Both the position numbers and the translations under genes were made by a program. Of a DNA stretch of 32,770 nt, positions 1 to 8,231 are shown in pieces; position 1 is the first letter of the stretch; each line of letters starts with the position of its first letter. The DNA is from Gemmiger sp. (lineage in GTDB: Bacteria > Bacillota > Clostridia > Oscillospirales > Ruminococcaceae), in NCBI GenBank assembly GCA_028710135.1, contig JAQUSS010000003.1, positions 29,366 to 62,135 on the forward strand, in the 5' to 3' direction. The notes beneath the pieces are model-generated. The model had not been told where the DNA came from and made no database searches. It saw nothing but the letters and a program-made list of their open reading frames with translations.

Positions 1-668
1 CGGCCATGGGCTACCACTTTGCACGGTGGGCCCAGGCGGGCCGCTATGCCCGGGCCGATGTGGTGGAGCCGCTGCCGGATGGCGGCGGAGTACACTGCCA
101 CTACACCCTTGCCACCGATACCCGCGAGGGGGTGGATGCCCTTTGGCGCTTTACCGCCGATGGCCGCTGCACCCTGACCCTGACGTGGGAGGGCGAGAAG
201 GCCGAGCTGCCCGAGTTTGGGGTGCTATTGCCGCTGCGCCCGGGCTACCGGCTGGTAAGCTATTTTGGCCATGGCCCCGAGGAATGTATGCCCGACCGCC
301 AGGCGGGGGCCATGCTGGGCCGCTGGCAGTACGACCCCACCGCCGGGGCCGATGTGTATATGGTGCCGCAGGAATACGGCGCCCGCACCGGCGTGCGCCA
401 GGCGGTGCTTACCGGGGATGGCTTGCCCGCGTTGCAGCTGGGCTGCGCCGGGGCAGGCATGGTATTTTCAGCCGGGCCCTACACCCCGCAGGAGCTGGAA
501 AATGCCCGCCACGCCTGGCAATTGCCCCCGCCCACCGGGCTGAATGTGCGCTGTGCGCTGGGGCAGCGGGGGGCTGCCGGGGACGATAGCTGGGGCGCAT
601 TGCCCCACCCGGCATACCGTTTTACGGTGGAAAAAGGGCAGCAGTTCCAGTTTTATTTTGGGAAGTAA
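1..668 (+). CDS. lacZ: beta-galactosidase (GH2, LacZ-type), C-terminal fragment
   Basis: This is the last 222 or so residues of a GH2 beta-galactosidase, cut by the left window edge. The reading frame is open from base 3 to the TAA at 666-668. The fragment matches the C-terminal beta-galactosidase small-chain domain of LacZ: a YFGHGPEECMPDRQAGA block, then PQEYGARTGVRQAVLT, FSAGPYTPQELENARHA, and a GDDSWGALPHPAYRF segment near the end. In the family this domain packs against the catalytic barrel and completes the active site for lactose and other beta-galactosides. The catalytic glutamates lie upstream, outside the window. An intrinsic terminator follows within 40 bases, so this is the last gene of its transcript. 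The family call is firm. The use as a true lactase rather than a related GH2 beta-galactosidase is inferred. Confidence 0.93.
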   Translation, partial: AMGYHFARWAQAGRYARADVVEPLPDGGGVHCHYTLATDTREGVDALWRFTADGRCTLTLTWEGEKAELPEFGVLLPLRPGYRLVSYFGHGPEECMPDRQAGAMLGRWQYDPTAGADVYMVPQEYGARTGVRQAVLTGDGLPALQLGCAGAGMVFSAGPYTPQELENARHAWQLPPPTGLNVRCALGQRGAAGDDSWGALPHPAYRFTVEKGQQFQFYFGK

Positions 669-706
669 AGCGGTAAAACCAAGCAGAAAATAAATAAAAC
701 CAGCTT

Positions 707-752
707 AAAAACAGCGTTCCGGGCCTAGCTAGGCCCCGGAACGCTGTTTTTT
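707..752. terminator. bidirectional intrinsic terminator after lacZ
   Basis: A 16-bp stem (ACAGCGTTCCGGGCCT on the left arm, one bulged G on the right) with a short loop is preceded by an A-run and followed by TTTTTT. It can stop lacZ on the plus strand and also the convergent lipoprotein transcript on the minus strand. Confidence 0.88.
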
Positions 753-855
753 AGGTTGTGTATAAAAGGGTATCTCGGTGGTACAGCGAAGTGGACGGAA
801 AATTTTGCGGAGCGAATTTGTAAGAACGCAAAAAACATCCCGTGCGCCGTTCGGT

Positions 856-1614
856 TCAGGGCGCTACCGTATCCTGTGCGGGCAACGTGCCCCGCAAGCT
901 ATCGCCAATCGGCTGCGCAAGCAAGGCCTGGATATCCTCTGCGCAGGCGGTTACGCGATAGTGCCAGGCTTCATCCTGCCAACACAAAGCCGTTGCCTTG
1001 CCGGCTTCGGTACCCCAAATTTGGTAGCCACCTTCTTCCGCCAAGGCGGTGTCTGCGGTGCATTCCAGGGCGAAATCAGGCAGTGCGGGGGAGCGTATTT
1101 CGGCGGAAATGGTGCGCCCGTCTGCCGCGTAAAACACACTGGCAAGCAAAAGGTCACTATTTTTCAGTTGAACAGTCGTTACCTCTTGTAGCGCAAGGCC
1201 GGTGGGTAGCACATCGCGAAATTGAAGGCGTGGTGTGTTGCGATAGGATATGGTAAGCGTTTTAAATGGCAGCCCCAAACACGTTGCGGGTATGCCAAGG
1301 CGGCTATCATAGGTTTCAATCTCCGCATACGCGGTAATAGGCTGCTCCGAGCCACTGAGGATTGCGTACCCATCCCCAAAGGCAAAGGCGTATTGCTCGT
1401 TGGGGTGCAGCGTATAACCGGCAAGCAACTGCTTAGCCTGCGCGATGGCTTGTTCGCTGTTGGCAGTTGGGGTGCTGGCCGCCCCGGCCGGGGTGTGGGT
1501 GGGTGCTGCCACCGTGGTAGCCGTATCGGAAGGTGCTTCAAGGGGGGCAGAACACCCGCTAAACACCGAAACGCAGAGCGCCAGCGCTGAAAAAAATAGC
1601 AATAACGGCTTCAT
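856..1614 (-). CDS. predicted lipoprotein downstream of a sigma/anti-sigma pair
   Basis: A 252-residue protein with a lipoprotein signal peptide: a short positive start (MKP), a hydrophobic core and a lipobox FSGC with the lipidated cysteine at residue 21. An Ala/Thr/Pro-rich linker (about 25-52) precedes the folded part. No known enzyme motif is visible. The start has a GGAG site 7 bases upstream. It is the third gene on the minus strand after an ECF sigma factor and a DUF4367-like membrane protein, with a 67-bp gap that leaves room for a separate promoter. It is probably exported and membrane-anchored. A role as target or sensor of the sigma system is inferred from position only. Confidence 0.72.
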   Translation of the reverse strand: MKPLLLFFSALALCVSVFSGCSAPLEAPSDTATTVAAPTHTPAGAASTPTANSEQAIAQAKQLLAGYTLHPNEQYAFAFGDGYAILSGSEQPITAYAEIETYDSRLGIPATCLGLPFKTLTISYRNTPRLQFRDVLPTGLALQEVTTVQLKNSDLLLASVFYAADGRTISAEIRSPALPDFALECTADTALAEEGGYQIWGTEAGKATALCWQDEAWHYRVTACAEDIQALLAQPIGDSLRGTLPAQDTVAP

Positions 1615-1681
1615 GATTCTTCTCCGTCCGTGATAAATATTGTGTTAAACGACAAAACCGAAAAAATCCTCCTTTCTCGCC

Positions 1682-2410
1682 TTAGGGCGTGATGCCCTGC
1701 AAAATTTTTAGGATTTCCGCATTGCGGGCATCCGCGGTTTCGTTGGGGCGTATGCTGCTGTCGTATTGTTCCCGTTCCTCTGTGGTGCCGGCAAAGATAA
1801 AGGCATAGCGATACGCGGGGGTCAGCCAGTACACAAACCCCTGCTGCTGCAAATCTTCCTCCGTCACGGCTTGGATGGAATCTCGGATGAGGATGGAACC
1901 CGTGCTTTGCTTCTGCTCGTCTTTCGTCATGGGGTCGCTATCCCCAAAGAGATGATACCCCATTTCTGCGCGCAAAGGGGATTGCATAACCTGAAAGCTT
2001 TTCAGCAGGGTGGTGGGCTTGCCGGTAAACTGCTTTACGGCTGCAATTTGATAGGATATTTGGGCCAAATAATGTGCACCTTCCGGCTGGTCGTCAAGCC
2101 ATTCCAGGGTATACCCCTCGGGCAGGTAGGTGAACTTCATCTGCTGCTGCGCCACGGTTTCGGGGGCATTTTCTACCATCTCGTATAGGCGGCCATTGCG
2201 GTATTGCAGGTAAAGGCGCGGCCACAGTGCCATGGCACCCATGCATACTACCCCGGCAAGGGCCGCTGCCACCAGCAGCGCGTATACCCGGCGGTGGGGC
2301 TGGCGGCGGGGCGGCGGGGCGGCGGTTTCAAAACCGGCCATGGCCGCATCCTCCTGGCATATCGCCCGGCAGGCACCCTGCAACAAGGTATCAAAATCAT
2401 CATCCTTCAT
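1682..2410 (-). CDS. membrane-anchored DUF4367-like protein, candidate anti-sigma factor
   Basis: A 242-residue protein with an acidic N-terminal cytoplasmic segment (1-40), one transmembrane helix at about 42-63, and an extracytoplasmic domain. That domain contains FTYLPEGYTLEW (93-104), the pattern typical of DUF4367 proteins found beside Clostridial sigma factors. Its ATG lies inside the sigma gene, an 11-bp overlap that implies translational coupling. An AAGGAGG-like site sits 12 bases upstream. By family and position it probably holds the sigma factor inactive until an envelope signal arrives. The N-terminal part lacks an obvious zinc anti-sigma HxxxCxxC motif, so the binding mode is unknown. 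Confidence 0.78.
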   Translation of the reverse strand: MKDDDFDTLLQGACRAICQEDAAMAGFETAAPPPRRQPHRRVYALLVAAALAGVVCMGAMALWPRLYLQYRNGRLYEMVENAPETVAQQQMKFTYLPEGYTLEWLDDQPEGAHYLAQISYQIAAVKQFTGKPTTLLKSFQVMQSPLRAEMGYHLFGDSDPMTKDEQKQSTGSILIRDSIQAVTEEDLQQQGFVYWLTPAYRYAFIFAGTTEEREQYDSSIRPNETADARNAEILKILQGITP

Positions 2411-2948
2411 AGCCTGTGTAGCCCTCCTTCTCCAACGCTTGCTTTAGCCGTGCTCGGGCGCGATGGGCACGCTGACGCACGGCGGTTTCGTTTAACTGTA
2501 ACAGGGTGGCAATCTCGGCACCGGTGCAGCCCTGGCCATATTGCAGCAGCAAAATGCTTTTGTCCGGCTCGGGCAACGCGGCAACCAGGCGGCGCAAAGC
2601 GGCGGCTGCATCCTTCTTTTCGGCCTGCTCGGCGGGGCCGGGGGTGGGGTCGCTCAATAGGGCAAAGGTATCCTCGCCCGGCAAATCGGCACCGGCGGCA
2701 GCGCGGCGCAGGTTGCGGGCCGTGTTGCACACCGTTACCAGCAGTAGGCCCTGCAAACGCGCGGGGTCAGGGTCAAGGCGGGGCAACAGCGCAGGGCGGG
2801 TCAGCCGCAGCCAGGCTTCCTGCACGGCATCCTGGGCCATGTGGGCATCCACACCGGGCAGGGCAGCCGCCGCCGCGCACAACCGAGTATAGCTTGCCTC
2901 ATACACCTGGCGCAGCGCTGCAAGGGGTTTGTTTTTAAACAGTGTCAT
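2400..2948 (-). CDS. ECF-type RNA polymerase sigma factor (sigma-70 family)
   Basis: A 182-residue two-domain sigma factor. Region 2 spans about 10-75, with the DAVQEAWLRL core-binding stretch near residues 40-49. Region 4 spans about 122-172, with a helix-turn-helix GAEIATLLQLNETAVRQRAHRARARL that would read a -35 element. Length and lack of regions 1 and 3 fit an extracytoplasmic-function sigma. It has an AGGAG site 11 bases before the ATG and overlaps the downstream candidate anti-sigma by 11 bp. Such pairs usually autoregulate, and a possible ECF-type promoter lies at 3000-3026. The signal and regulon cannot be read from sequence. Confidence 0.9.
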   Translation of the reverse strand: MTLFKNKPLAALRQVYEASYTRLCAAAAALPGVDAHMAQDAVQEAWLRLTRPALLPRLDPDPARLQGLLLVTVCNTARNLRRAAAGADLPGEDTFALLSDPTPGPAEQAEKKDAAAALRRLVAALPEPDKSILLLQYGQGCTGAEIATLLQLNETAVRQRAHRARARLKQALEKEGYTGYEG

Positions 2949-2999
2949 CGTTGCGTTTACTCCTGTTTTTTATCGGCGCAGAAAGCTTTCTATAACGGG

Positions 3000-3026
3000 T
3001 ACACGCGGGGCGGCGGCTTTGTGACA
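3000..3026 (-). promoter_or_regulatory. candidate ECF-type promoter of the sigma operon
   Basis: On the minus strand TGTCAC (3021-3026) is followed after 15 bases by CGTGTA (3000-3005), about 50 bases before the sigma start. The shape resembles ECF promoters (TGTAAC-like -35, CGTC-like -10), consistent with autoregulation. There is only one example in the window, so support is weak. Confidence 0.33.
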
Positions 3027-3105
3027 GGGTTTGCCAAAAAAATGCCCGGCCTGCCCTTTGGCGGGGCAACCGGGGCAATCGGGCCATTTGGCCCCCGGCA
3101 GGGGG

Positions 3106-3972
3106 CTATTTTTGCTTTAAGGCGCTTTTGCGGTATTGCAGGGGGCTTTGCCCGGCCATGCCCGCAAAGCGGGTGGAAAAATTGCTCTCGTCCCCAAAGC
3201 CGACCCGGCGGGCAACTTCGCCCACGGGCAGGTCGGTCAGCACCAGCAGCTCTTTTGCTTGGGTGATGCGGTAGCAGAGCAAAAAGTTGTAGGGGGTGGT
3301 GCCCATATACTGGCGGAACAGCCGCAAAAAATACGATTTGCTGATGTGCGCGGCGGCCAGCAGCTCGTCCAAACAAAGGGGCTGGGCGTAGTGGATGCGG
3401 ATAAAATCGGCCGCGCGCTCCACCAGCGCCCGGTTGGAGCGGGCCGCCCCGGCATCCGAGCCAAGATGCTCGCCCACCATGGCGGCAAGAAGCTGGTGGA
3501 TGGCAAGGCCGGTGCTTACCATGCGGGCCGTACTTTCGTTTTGCATATTGTTTAGGATGGTTTTAAAATATTCCCGCACCGAGAGGGCGGGCAGGCTGAC
3601 GGCGGAAAGCCGCTGCGGGTTCAAAAGTGGCTCCATGGCCCGCACGCCCGCGCCGTCAATGTGTACCCAGTAGTGCGCCCAGGTGCGGCTGCCGGGGGCG
3701 GTGCAATAACTGTGCGGGGTGCGGCAGTTTAACAGCAGCGCCTGGCCGGGGGCAAGGGTCAACCGGCTTTCGCCCTGCTCCACCAGCCCCCCGCCCGAGA
3801 GGGTGTAAAACAAAATGTAGCTTTCTTTATCGGTGCGGGCGGTGGCAAAATGCTCCCGCCCATAAAATAGGCCTGCCTCGGTGCAGTGGTAGGGCTGGGA
3901 TAGTGCCACCGCGCCGGGCGTGGTGCGCAGCCAGGTGCTGTTTGGCTCCACATCCATATTGTAGGTAAGCAT
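3106..3972 (-). CDS. AraC-family transcriptional regulator, likely for rhamnose genes
   Basis: A 288-residue regulator. Residues about 20-110 form an AraC-type cupin ligand-binding domain, including the LTLAPGQALLLNCRTPHSY turn. Residues about 185-285 form two helix-turn-helix motifs: LDELLAAAHISKSYFLRLFRQ, then VGEVARRVGFGDESNFSTRF and the conserved SPLQYR end. The start at 3972 is chosen because GGAGG lies 9 bases upstream; the open frame runs 46 codons further upstream without a better site. It is divergent from rhaB across 180 bp, the usual layout for an AraC activator and its sugar operon. Rhamnose as effector is inferred from the neighbours. Confidence 0.88.
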   Translation of the reverse strand: MLTYNMDVEPNSTWLRTTPGAVALSQPYHCTEAGLFYGREHFATARTDKESYILFYTLSGGGLVEQGESRLTLAPGQALLLNCRTPHSYCTAPGSRTWAHYWVHIDGAGVRAMEPLLNPQRLSAVSLPALSVREYFKTILNNMQNESTARMVSTGLAIHQLLAAMVGEHLGSDAGAARSNRALVERAADFIRIHYAQPLCLDELLAAAHISKSYFLRLFRQYMGTTPYNFLLCYRITQAKELLVLTDLPVGEVARRVGFGDESNFSTRFAGMAGQSPLQYRKSALKQK

Positions 3973-4152
3973 AAAGGTACCTCCGTTTGTTGCGCGGGTG
4001 GCAAAGTAGAATTTTACCAAAAAACAGTGGAATTTAAGGGATGGAAACGGCCCCTTGCAGCAGGTATACTGTTGCTGTAAGCGAAAATAGGTAAGGTGAA
4101 CTTTTGCCAAAAAAGTTTTCTATTTTCTTATTTTAACAAAAAGGAGCCTGTT
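3973..4152. promoter_or_regulatory. divergent AraC/rhaBA control region
   Basis: The 180-bp space carries both start regions. On the plus strand a TATACT (4065-4070) could be the rhaB -10 box, without a good -35, as expected for an activator-dependent promoter. It sits inside a 20-bp stretch with CAGCA/TGCTG inverted ends (4058-4077) and TTGCAG/TTGCTG half-sites 17 bp apart, candidate AraC-type binding sites. The rhaB ribosome site AAGGAG is at 4141-4146. Confidence 0.42.
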
Positions 4153-5580
4153 ATGCAAACCTGTTACCTGGCGGTGGATATCGGCGCATCCAGCGGGCGG
4201 CACATCCTGGGCACCGTGCGGGATGGCCGCATTGAGCTGAAAGAAATTTACCGCTTTGAAAATGCCCTAACCCGCAAAAACGGCCACCTTTGCTGGGATT
4301 TGGAAGGGCTGTTCGGCCATGTGGTGGCCGGGATCAAAGCCTGCAAGGACGCGGGCTACACCCCCGTTACCATGGGCATTGATACCTGGGCGGTTGATTT
4401 TGTGCTGCTGGATGGCGCGGGCCGGGTGCTGGGCGATACCGTCGCCTACCGGGACGAGCGCACCGCCCATACCCGCGCCGCGCTGGAGGCCGCGGGCACG
4501 TTAAGCTTTGCCGAGCATTACGCCCGCACCGGCATCCAGTACCAGCCCTTTAACACCGTGTACCAACTGTTGGCCCTGAAGGCCGAGCACCCGGCGGAGC
4601 TGGCCGCCGCCAAAACCTTTTTGATGATCCCCGATTACCTGCATTACCGGCTGACCGGCGTTGCCGCCAACGAGTATACCAACGCCACCACCACCGCTTT
4701 GGTGGGGGCCGAAAGCAAAACCTGGGACGATGCGCTGATTGCCAAGCTGGGGCTGCCGCGCGGCATTTTCCAGCCAATTTGTATGCCGGGCACCGCGCTT
4801 GGCGGCTTTACCCCCGAAATACAGGCCGCCACCGGCCTAAATTGCCAGGTGGTGCTGCCCGCCACCCACGATACCGGCTCGGCCTTTTTGGCCGTGCCCG
4901 CCCGGGACGAAAACGCGGTGTACCTTTCCAGCGGCACCTGGAGCCTATTGGGGGTTGAAAACCGCGCGCCCATCACCGGGGCCGCCAGCTGTGCTGCCAA
5001 CTTTACCAACGAGGGCGGGTACGAGTACCGTTACCGCTACCTGAAAAACATTATGGGCCTGTGGATGATACAATCGATACGGCGGGAGCTGGGCGAGCAG
5101 AACGGCGGCGAACGCCCGAGCTTCCCCACCTTGATTGCCGCCGCCAAGGAGGCCGCAGGCTACATGGGCCGGGTGAACCCCGACGACCCCCGCTTTTTGG
5201 CCCCCACCAGCATGATTGCCGAGGTAAAGGCCGCCTGCGCCGCCGATGGCTACCGCCCCCCCGCCACCACCGGCGAGGTGATGCAGTGCGTCTACAACTC
5301 CCTCTCGCTCGATTACCGCGCCGCCATTGCCACCTTGCAGGGGCTAACCGGCAAAACCTACACCAGCATCAACGTGGTGGGGGGCGGCAGCCAGGACGAT
5401 TACCTGAACCAGCAAACCGCCAACGCCACCGGCCTGCCGGTGTTTGCCGGCCCCACCGAGGGCACGGCCCTGGGCAATTTGATTGTACAGTGCATTGCAA
5501 ACGGCGAATACCAAAGCCTGCAAGCCGCCCGCGATGCCATCAAAAACAGCTTTACCATCAAGGAGGTAACACCACAATGA
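4153..5580 (+). CDS. rhaB: rhamnulokinase
   Basis: A 475-residue FGGY-family sugar kinase that phosphorylates L-rhamnulose to L-rhamnulose 1-phosphate with ATP. Visible motifs are the N-terminal phosphate loop LAVDIGASSGRH (5-16), MGIDTWAVDFVLLD near 74-87, ATHDTGSAFLAVPA (about 237-250), the SSGTWSLLG block, and the adenosine motif VGGGSQDDYLNQ with GPTEGTALGN near 416-446. The start at 4153 has AAGGAG 6 bases upstream; 19 in-frame codons upstream are untranslated leader. Its TGA overlaps the ATG of rhaA, so the two are co-translated. The following isomerase makes rhamnulose, which separates this from other FGGY kinases. No rhamnulose-1-phosphate aldolase gene follows in the window. Confidence 0.95.
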   Translation: MQTCYLAVDIGASSGRHILGTVRDGRIELKEIYRFENALTRKNGHLCWDLEGLFGHVVAGIKACKDAGYTPVTMGIDTWAVDFVLLDGAGRVLGDTVAYRDERTAHTRAALEAAGTLSFAEHYARTGIQYQPFNTVYQLLALKAEHPAELAAAKTFLMIPDYLHYRLTGVAANEYTNATTTALVGAESKTWDDALIAKLGLPRGIFQPICMPGTALGGFTPEIQAATGLNCQVVLPATHDTGSAFLAVPARDENAVYLSSGTWSLLGVENRAPITGAASCAANFTNEGGYEYRYRYLKNIMGLWMIQSIRRELGEQNGGERPSFPTLIAAAKEAAGYMGRVNPDDPRFLAPTSMIAEVKAACAADGYRPPATTGEVMQCVYNSLSLDYRAAIATLQGLTGKTYTSINVVGGGSQDDYLNQQTANATGLPVFAGPTEGTALGNLIVQCIANGEYQSLQAARDAIKNSFTIKEVTPQ

Positions 5581-6821
5581 GTTATAGCGAAGCAAAAGCC
5601 GCCTATGCCGCCTACGGCATTGACACCGAGGCCGCCCTGGCAAAATGTGCCGCCAAGCCAATCTCCCTCCACTGCTGGCAGGGGGACGATGTGGTAGGCT
5701 TTGATAACCCCGAGGGCGGCGCGGGCAACGGCCTGGCCGTTACCGGCAACTACCCCGGCCGCGGCCGCAATTTTGAGGAGCTGAAGGCCGACTTTTTGCA
5801 GGCGATCCGCCTGATACCCGGCAAAAAGCGAATCAACCTGCACGCCTGCTACGCGGTTTTTACCGAGGAAAACCCCTGGGTAGACCGCGATAAGCTGGAA
5901 TACAAGCATTTTGCCCCCTGGGTGGCATTTGCCAAGGAAAACGGCCTGGGCATTGATTTTAACCCCACCGTATTCTCCCACCCGATGATGAAGGACGGGC
6001 TTTCACTTTCCAGCCCGGATGCCGCGGTGCGCCGCTTTTGGATTGACCACTGCATTGCCAGCCGCCGCATTGCCCAAAAAATTGGTGAGGCCATGGGCGA
6101 TAAGGTGGAGAATAACGTTTGGATACCCGATGGCTACAAAGATACCCCCGCCGACCGCCTTGGCCCACGCCAGCGGCTGAAGGATGCCCTGGATGAAATT
6201 TTTGCCGAGGAATGCCCCAACGTGATTGACTGTGTGGAGAGTAAGTTTTTTGCCGTTGGGGTGGAAAGCTACACCACCGGCTCCAACGAGTTTTACACCG
6301 CCTACGCGGCCAGCCACAAAAACGTATACAACCTGATGGATGCCGGGCACTACCACCCCTCCGAGAGCATCAGCGATAAAATTAGCGCCATGCTGCTGTA
6401 TTTTGAGTATGTGCCCCTGCACGTAACCCGCGGTGTGAACTGGGATAGCGACCATGTTGTTAGCTTTGACGATGAAACCAAGGAAATTTGCAAGGAGATT
6501 GTGCGCAACAACGCGCTGGACCGGGTGCTGGTGGGCCTTGATTTCTTTGATGCGTCCATCAACCGGGTGGCAGCCTGGGTGATTGGTGCCCGCAACTTTG
6601 AAAAAGCCCTGCTGTTCGCCCTGCTGCAGCCCGATGCCGAGCTGATTGCCATGCAAAACGCCGGCGATTTTACCGGCCGCCTGATGTTGCAGGAGGAAGC
6701 CAAAACCTTGCCCTTTGCCGATGTTTGGGCCGAGTATTGCGCCCGCACCGGCGTGCCGGCGGGCAAAGGCTGGTACCAAACTGTAAAGCAGTATGAAAAA
6801 GAGGTTTTGCTGGGGCGCTGA
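5577..6821 (+). CDS. rhaA: L-rhamnose isomerase
   Basis: A 414-residue cytoplasmic isomerase, the usual family length, converting L-rhamnose to L-rhamnulose with divalent metals. Typical blocks are GNYPGRGRN (57-65), FTEENPWVDRD, GIDFNPTVFSHP (125-136), VWIPDGYKDTP (181-191), VESKFFAVGVESYTTGSNEFY (from 220), MDAGHYHPSE (254-263) and HVTRGVNWDSDHVV (282-295), which together hold the metal-binding Glu, Asp and His residues. The start overlaps the rhaB stop (ATGA), with AAGGAGG at 5560-5566. A strong terminator follows, so the operon is just rhaBA. Confidence 0.96.
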   Translation: MSYSEAKAAYAAYGIDTEAALAKCAAKPISLHCWQGDDVVGFDNPEGGAGNGLAVTGNYPGRGRNFEELKADFLQAIRLIPGKKRINLHACYAVFTEENPWVDRDKLEYKHFAPWVAFAKENGLGIDFNPTVFSHPMMKDGLSLSSPDAAVRRFWIDHCIASRRIAQKIGEAMGDKVENNVWIPDGYKDTPADRLGPRQRLKDALDEIFAEECPNVIDCVESKFFAVGVESYTTGSNEFYTAYAASHKNVYNLMDAGHYHPSESISDKISAMLLYFEYVPLHVTRGVNWDSDHVVSFDDETKEICKEIVRNNALDRVLVGLDFFDASINRVAAWVIGARNFEKALLFALLQPDAELIAMQNAGDFTGRLMLQEEAKTLPFADVWAEYCARTGVPAGKGWYQTVKQYEKEVLLGR

Positions 6822-6883
6822 TTGCCCCGCAAAAAAATAGCCCCCAATAGGCCCCAAATAGACCAAAAAAATAAAATAAAAAA

Positions 6884-6927
6884 TAGCGTTTGCCACCCCC
6901 GGCTGGGGGGTGGCAAACGCTGTTTTT
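6884..6927. terminator. bidirectional intrinsic terminator between rhaA and the sensor kinase
   Basis: A near-perfect stem of about 17 bp (AGCGTTTGCCACCCCC against its complement, loop of about 3-4 bases) is flanked by AT-rich runs: GTTTTTG on the plus side and TATTTTTTATTTT on the minus side. It can end both converging transcripts. Confidence 0.88.
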
Positions 6928-6938
6928 GTGGTGGAACA

Positions 6939-8231
6939 TCAAAGCAGCAGGCGCAGCTTAAACTGGCCGTCTTTTTGGATGCAATCGGCCAGGCAGCCGT
7001 ATTTTTGGGCAAAATTGTAGAGCGAACGGGTGCCGCCCCCATGCCCGCTGCGGGTGGCCTTGGGCAGGTGGGTTTCGGGGTCAAGCGGGGCGTTGCCGGT
7101 AAAGCTGTTGGCAACCACCACCAAAAATTGCCCGTTGCGGGGCGTGCCCTCAATCGAAACATGGCGGGGCGCACCCGGCGGCTCCAGCGCGGTGGCGTTT
7201 AAGGCGTTTTCCAGCGCGTTCATCAGCACCACGGCCAGCTCACTTTCCGGCATGGGCAGGGTGCTGGGCGGGGTAAACTGAACCGAAAAATCAATCCCCT
7301 CCCGCTGGGCGCGGGCCGCCGTTTGGGTAAGCAGGGTATCAAACAGGGTGTTACCGGTATAATCCTGCACGGGGGTAGGCACCGGGGTATCGCACACGGC
7401 GGCCTGGGCGGCCTCCAGCAGCCGCTGGGCGGCGGCGGTATCCTGGCTATCAATGCAGCCTTGCAGCAGGGCAACATAATGCCGGGTATCGTGCCGGAAC
7501 TGGCGGATACGGTCAATGGCCGCCTGGGCAAGCTCGGCCTGGCGTTCCAGCGCGGCCATCTCCTGGCGGAGCAGGGCGGCATCCTGGGTGGCGCGGGCCT
7601 GGGCGTTGATGGCAAGCTGAAACTGGTAAAGCGTTACATAGGTAAGCACCGCCGCAGCGCTCAGCAGCAGGGCCAGCAGGGGCGGCGGGCGGCGGGTGGA
7701 ATCGACCAGGTAATAGTCCATACAAAGCATGATGCTGATGGGGAGAGGCGAAATCCACCACCACTTGATGGCGTTGGCATCCAGCATATCTTGCAGGGGT
7801 TTGCGGCATACAAAATAGATGAGCAGGGCGTTTACCACGGCAATGCCCAACCGCAGGGGCAGCCACCAGGGCGAAGCACGGCTGGCCAGCGCCCCGGCCA
7901 GCATATCGCCCATGGCGGTATCCAGCATGATGGTAACGATGGTGAAAAATGCCTGCCCACCGGCATACAGGTTGCAAAAATACAAAATGACGGTGCAAAC
8001 GGCGGGGCCGATGGTGCCCACCAGCCAGCAGGTTAGGTAGGTGGAGCCACCCTGTAGGTAAAGCAGCGCCGCAAAGGCGATAAGCCCAACCTCCAACCCC
8101 GCCACCAGCCGCCGCATAACCCGGGGCGGAAACCGCCAGCGGGAAATTACCCAGTACACCAGCGGAACCATCAGCGGGGCATTGAGGGCGGTATAAAAGA
8201 ACCGGGCGGGGGCAAGCGGGGTGGTCAGCAT
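6939..8231 (-). CDS. GHKL (AgrC-like) membrane sensor histidine kinase
   Basis: A 430-residue kinase. Six to seven hydrophobic helices fill residues about 10-205. A coiled linker (205-240) leads to the phospho-acceptor box RQFRHDTRHY with His247. The HATPase_c_5 domain follows: N box ELAVVLMNALENALNA (331-346, Asn338 and Asn342) and G box GHGGGTRSLYNFAQKYG (396-412). This is the AgrC/VirS/BlpH class, which often senses peptides or envelope signals through the multi-helix input domain. Its ATG overlaps the stop of the response regulator by 7 bp, so the pair is co-translated. No AgrD-like propeptide or AgrB-like processing protein is nearby, so the ligand is unknown. Confidence 0.9.
   Translation of the reverse strand: MLTTPLAPARFFYTALNAPLMVPLVYWVISRWRFPPRVMRRLVAGLEVGLIAFAALLYLQGGSTYLTCWLVGTIGPAVCTVILYFCNLYAGGQAFFTIVTIMLDTAMGDMLAGALASRASPWWLPLRLGIAVVNALLIYFVCRKPLQDMLDANAIKWWWISPLPISIMLCMDYYLVDSTRRPPPLLALLLSAAAVLTYVTLYQFQLAINAQARATQDAALLRQEMAALERQAELAQAAIDRIRQFRHDTRHYVALLQGCIDSQDTAAAQRLLEAAQAAVCDTPVPTPVQDYTGNTLFDTLLTQTAARAQREGIDFSVQFTPPSTLPMPESELAVVLMNALENALNATALEPPGAPRHVSIEGTPRNGQFLVVVANSFTGNAPLDPETHLPKATRSGHGGGTRSLYNFAQKYGCLADCIQKDGQFKLRLLL

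Noticed and set aside
3043-3106. Terminator after the AraC gene
   Set aside because: GC-rich inverted repeats and a minus-strand T-run (near 3043-3049) exist, but stem and T-run do not line up well; not firm enough to list.
5061-5576. Longer N-terminal extension of rhaA inside rhaB
   Set aside because: The extension overlaps rhaB in another frame; the ATG at 5577 has a perfect AAGGAGG and matches the family N terminus.
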